This document shows positions 56,602 to 64,000 of a DNA stretch of 64,000 nt, one piece after another (position 1 is the first letter of the stretch; every line of letters begins with the position of its first letter). Origin of the DNA: Rhodosporidiobolus odoratus (lineage: Eukaryota; Basidiomycota; Microbotryomycetes; Sporidiobolales; Sporidiobolaceae); assembly GCA_034387635.1 (NCBI GenBank), contig JAOANU010000009.1, forward strand, positions 248,001 through 312,000. The letters are read 5' to 3'. A model generated the notes under the pieces. That model ran no database searches and had not been told where the DNA came from. It was given only the letters and a program-made list of their open reading frames with translations. The position numbers and the translations under genes are program-made.

Positions 56602-58004
56602 TTAGCGCGAGGTCATCATTTTGACGAATCTGTGTATTCCAGCCGATGGAGAAGGGAAGAAGAGGGGAGGGAAGGCAAAGCAAAGCAGGACAAAAAAGCG
56701 AGTCAGCAATGCTGTTCCGCAGACTCCGCAGGCACCAACCTGCCCACAAACAGCCACCGTCTCCCGCCCTTTCCATGCCGGCATAGTATGCGAGAAACGA
56801 AACTGCCGCGCAGAGATGATGCGAGTGACGAAAGTGGAACGCACTCGTCATAGTTGATTTGGCCATCCCCGTCCACATCCGCCTCGCGAATCATCTCCTC
56901 AACTTCCGTGTCGGAAAGCTTCTCACCTACGCGCGCAACAATGTCGTGAGCGAAACCTAGTCGCCGTGTCGCGACCAAGAAATCATGCAGTGCGCGGGCG
57001 CGCAAGGGTGCACGAGGAGGGAACGGAGGTGCGTCGAACGCACCGAGGTTGGTCATGACATGCCTCAGCTCGGCCGCACTGATGAACCCATTGCCGTCCT
57101 TGTCAAAGACCTTGAACGCTTCACGGACTTCGTCCTCAGAGTCGGTGTCCTTCATTTTGCGGGCCATCATGGCTGAGACGTGCAACACGCGGGTGATGGA
57201 GAGTACGAGGGAGTGGCGAGAAGGCGGAGGGAGACGCAGGGCGACGCAGATTGGGTGAGTAGGTGGTGTGGGTAAGTTGAGGGGGTTGGGCCAAGCGAGA
57301 GACGGAACAGGGTTCGAGCAGAGAAGCAAAGGTTGATGAGCGACAACGGCGACATGACAAGAGGCGACGGCATCTTTGAGCAGATAAAGAGGGGGGTTGA
57401 ACGTACTGAGGAACTCGGGAAAGTCGATTTGACCGTTGCCGTCGGCGTCGACCTCGTTGATCATGTCTTGCAGCTCTGCCTCGGTCGGGTTCTGTCCGAG
57501 CGAGCGCATGACGGTACCGAGTTCGCGGGTGGTGATGGTGCCGTCTCCATCTGTTGTTCGGAATCAAGGTCGAGGTCATTTGGCAGAAGAGGGAGGAGAG
57601 AAAGAGAGGGGAGGGGGACGGACCCTTGTCAAAGAGGGAGAAGGCTTCCTTGAACTGCCCGAGTGAGTCGGTACCGCGGTGAGGGGCACAACAAGGGGGA
57701 GGGTGGGGAGAATCGAGTGACCGCGCAGCAGCGAGTTATGCGACGTGAGGGAATCATCAAGGCAGCCGGGCAAGGTGTCGAGATGAGCTCGAGAAGGGAC
57801 TTAGGTCAGGAGGGAACAGAGTGAACGTACCTCTGCAATCTGGGCTTCACTCTGTGGTCCCCCAGTGAGGGCGAGACGGAGTTTGCGAGTGAAAGAGGGA
57901 AGCGGGGGAGCGAGCGAAGCTTAGTCGGGTCACACCGTCTCGCTAGCACTGCGGCGGGTCGACAGGGCTCAAGGTAGACTGTAAACACTTACGAGTTGGT
58001 CCAT
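56602..58004 (-). CDS. CMD1: Calmodulin
   Basis: Calcium sensor of about 148 residues. The first exon is 58004-57993 (MDQL), followed by short exons (SEAQIAE; then [10 protein letters not shown] and onward). The last exon ends ...EFVKMMTSR at 56602. All four EF hands can be read: [36 protein letters not shown] and [12 protein letters not shown]. Each keeps acidic residues at loop positions 1, 3 and 12, so all four should bind calcium. This differs from S. cerevisiae calmodulin, whose fourth site is inactive. The central linker [16 protein letters not shown] matches the family. The short, numerous introns (six or so) and the tiny first coding exon are typical of fungal calmodulin genes. Essential targets include calcineurin and CaM kinases. 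Confidence 0.95.
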
Positions 58005-58676
58005 GGTGTGTGGTTGTGTAGAGATCGAGCGTGGAGCAACTGCCAACAGACACGACCAACCGATGTGGAACAGGGGGGGGTTAAACCTCTCTTTCCTTCA
58101 ACGTACAAGACTGGTAGGTCCGAGGTAGAGTAGGCTGTAAAGCTGTGTCTCTCTCGCCCCGGTAGTTCCCAGCGTGGTTGCCTCACTTTTCGTCAGTTTC
58201 ACGATCATATCAGTTTGTCGGCCGTCGCTCTAGATCTCTGCGCCTCGACTAGGTGCTGCTTGCTCCGCTCGTCATACGAGCCTGTAGGCACCCCTGAGCC
58301 ACCACAGCGTTTTCCTCTGCGCTCTACTCGAGCCAGTCGACCTCGACACCGCCCCGCCCGCTCCCCCCCTCCCCACCTCGCACCTCGTACACCTTGAACT
58401 TACCAGCTGACGGGACTCTACAACAGGCAAATCAGGTGCGCAACTCATGCTCGGTCGTCCGCTCTGGCTGCTGCTCTCTACAGTATCGCATCAGAAGCCA
58501 GCCATGCTCGCCCTCCTGACACCGAATCGTTACAACAACAACCCCGACGCAACCTCCCTCGCGCAAAGCCAAAAACACTATACTAGCTGCTCGACGGACT
58601 CGCCAGGTCATCAACTGACTCGCATTCGCCCGCCTCCGCAGCTTCCTGGCTGTCCCCCTTCTTTACCACCACCGTC
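58005..58676. promoter_or_regulatory. Divergent promoter region, calmodulin / WASP
   Basis: About 670 bp between divergent start codons. Features seen are a G8 run on the + strand (58073-58080) about 70 bp upstream of the calmodulin start, and C-rich blocks (CCCGCTCCCCCCCTCCCC) near 58355. No TATA box or gene was seen. Confidence 0.45.
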
Positions 58677-60376
58677 ATGCCCTCGACCTCCTCCCTAACC
58701 TCGTCCGAAAAATCCCTCATCAAGAAATCTGCCCCAACCTCGTCAGGCGACAAGATCTGCGCCGCCGCCATCGCAAGAGTCTACTACGCCTACCCCGACC
58801 CGGCCAAATGGAGTTACTCGGGCATTTCGGGCGCCGTCGTTTTTGGGTGGGGTGCCAACGGAGGATGGCTCAAGGTGGTCGATCTAGCTGGGACAAGAGG
58901 GGTCGTGTGGGAACATCGGGTTGAAGAAGAGGGCAAGTATTGGCAGGATCGCACCTTCTTTCACACGTTCCCTTCGGATGTGAGTACCTCGCTCAGTTCT
59001 CGCCCTGTTGGAGCCGTCTACTGACCCTAATGAATCCATGACACGACGCGGTTGCCTATCTGCAGGACTGCATGGTCGGTCTCGCCTTCTCCTCCGAATC
59101 CGAAGCATCGGAACTGTTCAAAAAGCTCTCCTTGCGCTCCAAGTACGCCGCCAAGTTCAACAAGTCCTCCGGCAAAGCCACCTCTGCCAGCTCGTCTTCA
59201 GGTGCCACCTCGGGCAAGAGCAAAAAGAAGAAGGGCGGTATCGACAAGAGCATGATTGGGGCCCCCTCTGGGTTTGAACACGTTTCTCACATGGGCTTTG
59301 ATTCCGAGTCTGGGTTTTCCAGTAGGAATATTGATCCGAGTTGGGAGAGGTTGTTGAGTCAGTTGGAGGGGCAGGGGATAAGCAGGGTGCGTCTCGTCCT
59401 CTTTGCATCGCCTCCTGCGCCCCGACGCTCGAAGCGGTCGAAGCGGGAAAGGCTTTGCGATTGGGAGAGATTCCGCGCTTATGCCCTCCCTCTCTTTCCC
59501 GCGTCCCCATCTGCCCCTGTCTTCTTCGGACTATCACACCACCTCCTCTCGTTCTACGATGTCTCTCGCTTGCAGACACAAATCCTCAAGAACGAATCCT
59601 TCATTCGCAACTTTGTCGAAGGCTCCGGCGGTCCCTCCTCTTCCCTCCCACCCGCCGCCGCACCTCCATCTCGAGCCCCCCCTCCCCCCCTCCCTTCTTC
59701 AGGTCCAGGAGGAAAACGCATCCCACCTCCGGCCCCTCCCTCCCGAACTCCAGGCGGTCACTCGGTTAAACGAAAACCTCCTCCTCCACCTTCCCGTGCT
59801 TCCGGAATCCCTCCGCCCCCTCCTCCCCCTCCTACTGGCCCACCTATGCGCAGTTCAGTCCCCCCTCCTCCTCCACCTCCACCTCCTCCTCCGCCTGGAC
59901 GAGGTACTGTCCCTCCCCCTCCGCCTCCACCACCTCCCGCTCGCGGTGGCGTCCCGCCACCACCTCCCCCTCCTCCTCCCGGTCGACCTTCCGCCCCTCC
60001 TCCACCACCACCTCCTCCTTCTGGTGCACCCTCCATCCGCCCAGCAGCAGCAGGCGACAACCGTGGTGCCCTCCTCGCTTCAATCCAAGGTGCCGGCCTA
60101 GGCGGACTCAAGAAAACCGACAAATCCGCCATCGAGAACGCTGGAAGTTTGGCGAGTATGGGGATCGCGGCGGGGGTTGTCGGGGCGGGTGGAGCGGCTG
60201 CTACTGCGGCCGCTATTTCGAGTAGTGGTGGTGGTAGTGGGAGTGCGGGTGGAGGTGGAGGTGGAGGGGAAGGAGGAGGGGATTTGGCTAGTGCGTTGGC
60301 GGCGGCTCTTAGTCAGAGGAAGGGGAATATGGGGGACAGTGATGACGAGGGAGAAAGTGATGAGGAGGATTGGTAG
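58677..60376 (+). CDS. LAS17: WASP-family Arp2/3 activator
   Basis: Actin nucleation-promoting factor at endocytic sites. Three exons (58677-58979, 59066-59386, 59576-60376) sum to 1,425 nt, or 474 residues. The WH1 domain spans about residues 10-140 (KICAAAIARVYYAYPDPAKW, SGAVVFGWGANGGWLKVVDL). A CRIB-like Cdc42-binding motif follows (IGAPSGFEHVSHMGFD). A long proline region then has runs of PPPPPPPPP separated by GRG/SRA, for profilin and SH3 partners. The WH2 motif is RGALLASIQGAGLGGLKKT. The acidic C-terminus is SDDEGESDEEDW with the terminal tryptophan that contacts Arp2/3. S. cerevisiae Las17 lacks a clear Cdc42-binding region. This protein keeps one, as S. pombe lacks but animal WASP and many basidiomycetes have. 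A glycine/alanine-rich insert lies between WH2 and the acidic tail. Confidence 0.9.
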
Positions 60377-60697
60377 AGAGAAGATCGAGTCAGGGTTGAT
60401 GGTGTGCAGTCGGAGTGAAGAGGGCGGGCGGAGTTTGGAACGGGGAGCAGAGAGTGTCTTTTCCGTTTTTGATTCGTATTCTCGTGATCGATCCGGGTTG
60501 ACCGTTGTCTTACAACTCTTCTTGATCTCCCGTTGCTCTCATGCGCTCGTACCCACGCTCGCGTTCGTCTCAGAGCGCAGGGCATGAACGGATGCACAAC
60601 CGGAAACGGCTCTTCCTACGGGACAGATGCATTCCTTCACGTCCAGCCGACCATGCTGCTACAGCGCCGCTACTCCTCTACCGACCTGCTTCCTGCC
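60377..60697. other. Convergent 3' region, WASP / axis-like paralog
   Basis: About 320 bp between facing stops at 60376 (+) and 60698 (-). No motif or coding frame stands out. Confidence 0.4.
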
Positions 60698-63600
60698 TCA
60701 GAGTGCTTCGTGCAGCTTGACCACCCTGCTCAGGCTCTTCTGGCTGTCCTTCCCGACCTTCAAAAGTAGAAGGAAGGCGCCCTCTGCTCTGCTGAAGCGA
60801 CCTGAGTGTGAGCCGCGAGCGGCAGCCGAGATTTTCTGACTGTTGTGGTCCAACCTGTAGTCAGTATACGTCGCGAGCGGGAACAAGATGGGAGGAGAAG
60901 AAGAAAACGAGAGAGGGTCGACGTACGAGGTTTCCCTGAATGGCGCGACTGAGCGAAGCAGGTGGGCGGAAAAGGTAGCTTGAGTTTGCGACAGGAATCG
61001 AGACGAGTGAGAGAGGCGAGCTGCGAAGGTGTCAAGTAGAACCTGCGCAAGGGAAAACAAGGGAAAAGAGTCAAGCGAGGGTACATAGCAATAGGCCGAA
61101 AGCTTAAGCAGAGAGATTCAGCACTCGGCGGCTTCCTCTGCTGGTACTACGTTGACAGCGGCGAAAAGTAAAGTGTCGCATGCCACTCCACTGCGAAAAA
61201 AAGCGCACCGATGAAAGCTGCCCCAGTACCTCCCTCACAGCCCGCTCTTGCTCGGTCGGCTCGCCGATATCCTTTTGACGTTCCTTTACTTGCTGATTAG
61301 CATGGACACCGGCTTCTGGTCCGCCAGCCTCCCTCCCCGCAGCACTTCCCGCCTGCCCTTTAATCTCGTTTCTAGAATGCATGGCGAGGTCGAAGTGAAC
61401 ATCCGGCGCAGCGACTCGCCCTACATCCGTTGCAGCGTCGGTATAGGTGCTTCTGTCGGGTCCGGAGAAGCGGAAGTGCAAGGAAGGCTCCTGATTGGTG
61501 GCGAGAGTGTCGAGTTTAAGCGGTGAGCGAGAAGTGGTCGCGCCGAGCGGCGGACTGTCGATCTAGCGAGTCTCCCAGCTCAACTTCAGCTCAAGGTTCT
61601 ACATTTAGTAGCTTAGCGGAAGACGACGCACCTCCATCCCTCCACGGCACCCCTCGATTTCGTTCACCACGTCTGCCTCCTCAGAAGCGTCGTCGTTCAT
61701 CTCACCTCCCTCACTTCCTCCTTCGCGCCCATCCTCTTCGAATATCGAGTCGGAAAGCAACCCCTCGATGACTTTCTTCACCTTCTCTTTGCTCAGCTTA
61801 GCAAGCGATTCCGACAACGACCTGCTGAGCGATCTAAGGTCATCGTCGTCCTCCGCTTCTTCTTCAGTCGCGTCAGCGTTGCCATCCTTCTCCGATGGAG
61901 AGGTCGCAGCAGCAACGCGAGTGACCCGCTTCTTAGGCGGAGGTTGCTGGTCGACGGAAAGAGAGAGAGCAGTCGTTTCTTCGTTCCCGCCTCGGCCGCT
62001 GACCTTCCGTCCTCTTCCTTCGCCGTTGCAGCACGGTTATTACTCGCATGCTCGATGCCATATTGCGGTTTCACAATCTTCGTAGCCGGCGTCGGAGGAC
62101 GACGAGTCTCCTTGTTGGCCTTCTCAACTTGGCCTTCATCCTTCTGTTTGCGGGCTTCCTGCTTGGCGGGGAGAGGAGCGGGGTCGAGGACCGACCACGG
62201 CGAAATAGGCTTTGTTGTCGGTGTCGAACTCGACGCAGGAGCAGGTCGTTTAGCGGGCGGACGCGAGGAAGGGCGGGAACGAGAGGGGGTGATCGAAGGC
62301 TGCGATGAGAACACTCAGTCGCTGCTGTACCCTGTCGCGAGCACAGTGCAGAACCCACAAGAGCCCGAGCCTTCAGTGTCCCCTTCAATCGCGACAGGTC
62401 GTGCTGCTTCAGCTTGAGTACAACGACCGGCTTTGAGCCCGATCGAGGTCGAAGCGGCTCGGACGCCAGCATTGGCAAGCTACGCAGCTGAAACCGTACA
62501 GCCATTGACTCTGTGGTGGCTGGAAACGGTCAGCTAGACACGCTGGACGGACGACTCAAGTTGGCACCTTTGCCTTCCTCCAACTCAACTCGCTCGACTT
62601 CCTCCCAGCCGAATTCGAAAGTCTCCTCTACTGCATCCTCCGCTTTCACACCGTTCTCGTCCAGCTCGTACCTGGCTGTTGCAGCGGTGAGGGTAAACCG
62701 GTTGAACGCTACGGGTCCGTCGAAGTGCGAAGAGGCAGAGGAAGCTGTGGGCGCTTCGGCAGGCGTGAGGTTGTGGTCGGCGTAAGTCAGTTGAAGGGCA
62801 GTGAAGACCTGGTATCTGCTGATGAGATAAACATTAAGCGGAAGTCCCAGCATGAGCCAAGAACGAACGGACGGACTTGGTCACGTCGCGAGAAGAGAGC
62901 GCTTCAAGTAAAGCTGGCGAATCCTGTACGATCGAAGCGCCAAACGTCAATTGGGGCACTGCAAGATCACTCAAGGAACGTACGTCATGATACTGGGCCA
63001 CCCGCAACCCCGCAAACATCGACCGCAACTTCTTCGTTTCCTTTCCAAACTCCTTTTCTGGCCAAACATGCCCAATCCACCTCTCCTTCACCCCTTTATC
63101 CTTGGCTGTCTTAGCCACGTGCTCTGTCAGCCTGAATGCGAGCTCGAGGGCTTCGGAGGTGAGCTCGCTGTCACTTGCGGTGGAAAGGATGGTAGCGAGG
63201 GCGTGAGGACCGAGGAAAGTCAGGTTCGTGAGACGAGTTTTGTTGCCGGGGTGGCGGCTCGAGCAGGCGGAGAAGAGGTCGAACATCTGGGGGATTAAGA
63301 GGATGAGCGTCGCTGCCAAGCAAAAAGAAACCGATGACTTGCTCTGCGAAGGACAGTTGGGTGGATCAAACGAGCTTCGAGGTCGAGCTTGAGTATTGCG
63401 CAGAGTACCGGGAGGCAAGTCACGCCAAAGATCTCTTTCTCTATACGGGGCCGACGCGTCAAGAGTAGATACAAACGTCATCAAGCGGATACGGCGCACC
63501 TTGCGAGCTGAGGGATCGCTGGCGAAGGTCCTCGTCCTCAAGGAAAGTCTGCCGATACATAGCTCAATAGACCCGCAAGCTTTTCAGAGCGGTAAGGGAA

Positions 63601-64000
63601 AGATGCACATACCGAGAGCACCTTTACCACCTCTGCGACCACATCCTCCCACCCTCGTTTTTCCTCCTGCCTCACCTCGGCGTCGTTTTTACCCGTTCGC
63701 TTGTCGAAAACACCTCGCAAGCCTTGCAGAGCTCCTTCGAGTATCTTCACCAGTACCCCCAGGGCGTCTTCTGGCTGAGCGAGCAGAAGGGCTTGAACCG
63801 GAGAAAAAGACGAGGCAAAGTCGCGTAGATAGGCTGAAGCTTTGGAGCGGGTTGCCTGCAAGCTTAAGAAGTTAGCATACTGCTGTTCGGGCACGTGCGA
63901 TAAAGTGGTGACGCTCACCTGTCTCTCGATTCCAGCGACCACTCCTTCCAGTTCCTTGACCGCCTTCTCCAGCCCGGGCTGCCCCTTGCACGCTTTGCGG
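60698..64000 (-). CDS. Second Red1/SYCP2-like protein, N-terminus outside window
   Basis: Partial minus-strand gene whose 5' end lies beyond 64000. The visible part begins with helices (EKAVKELEGVVAGIER, KASAYLRDFASSFSPVQALL, DALGVLVKILEGALQGLRGV). Then come FGVTCLPVLCAILKLDLEAR, MFDLFSACSSRHPGNKTRLT and SELTSEALELAFRLTEH, each alignable by eye to the gene at 31032-38571. A beta-rich part follows (RYQVFTALQLTYADHNL, FNRFTLTAATARYELDENGV, KPVVVLKLKQHDLSRLKGTL). After that come a short charged linker (SESLAKLSKEKVKKVIEGL) and a helical C-terminus (AVREVLGQLSSVLLDTFAAR, FLSQTQATFSAHLLRSV, SLSRVVKLHEAL). The linker is only a few hundred residues, against about 1,600 in the other copy. Exon phases were checked only in places. 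A meiotic axis role is inferred from architecture. Confidence 0.5.

Noticed and set aside
59758..60132. Gly-rich frame opposite the WASP proline region
   Set aside because: It is the complement of the CCN proline codons of WASP and has no independent support.
1..64000. tRNA, rRNA, CRISPR arrays, transposons or viral copies
   Set aside because: Scanning by eye found no T-loop plus anticodon-arm pattern, direct-repeat array, transposase, reverse transcriptase or terminal inverted repeats. Small RNAs cannot be excluded without a covariance search.

Overview
The window is a gene-dense, GC-rich fungal nuclear region. Almost every gene is split by short introns (about 45-200 nt) with GTRNGT-type donors and CTGAC-like branch sites. 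Intergenic spaces are short and both strands carry genes. Intron style, GC-rich codon third positions and gene content (SPX-RING ligase, Mug14-like aldolase, ABCG and Dal5-type transporters, SIN1, WASP with a CRIB) suggest a basidiomycete yeast, probably Pucciniomycotina such as a red yeast. The taxon is an inference. No bacterial features, CRISPR array, rRNA or convincing tRNA was seen. Exon models were built by hand. For most genes on the + strand, and several on the - strand, the exon lengths sum to a multiple of three and the phases agree.

Layout. 1-950: nothing recognised. 1.0-2.8 kb (-): unknown protein with an RGG-rich tail. 3.2-3.8 kb (-): Pmp3 membrane proteolipid. 4.5-7.7 kb (-): HAM1-like protein. 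8.2-9.9 kb (-): WD40 protein of the Sqt1/AAMP type. 10.3-11.4 kb (+): CBS-domain protein. 11.6-14.3 kb (-): RBR ubiquitin ligase. 14.5-16.1 kb (+): PlsC-type membrane acyltransferase. 16.8-18.1 kb (+): class II aldolase/adducin protein. 18.4-21.5 kb (-): two unknown proteins. 21.6-23.2 kb (-): Erv29/SURF4 cargo receptor. 24.1-27.3 kb (+): SPX-RING ligase. 27.7-30.8 kb (+): Dcp1. 31.0-38.6 kb (+): 2,217-residue protein with the domain plan of meiotic axis proteins. 39.0-49.6 kb: ABCG transporter, MFS permease, 2-oxoglutarate oxygenase and Baeyer-Villiger-type monooxygenase, a possible small metabolic cluster. 49.9-51.5 kb (-): RPA-interacting-protein-like. 51.6-56.0 kb (+): SIN1/Avo1 of TORC2. 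56.6-58.0 kb (-): calmodulin. 58.7-60.4 kb (+): WASP. 60.7-64.0 kb (-, runs off the window): a second, shorter relative of the 31-38.6 kb protein.

Most genes are housekeeping functions with no shared pathway: secretion, decapping, TORC2, actin, calcium and phosphate sensing. Two things stand out. The genes at 31.0-38.6 kb and 60.7-64 kb are diverged paralogs on opposite strands whose architecture matches the Red1/SYCP2 meiotic axis family. The ABCG/MFS/oxygenase/monooxygenase run looks like an accessory metabolic block. Smaller oddities include a stop-free, frame-preserving DCP1 intron holding a (CT)n tract, an exact 39-bp tandem duplication in the SIN1 PH domain, poly-C tracts downstream of two minus-strand genes, and an SPX domain split by about 400 low-complexity residues.
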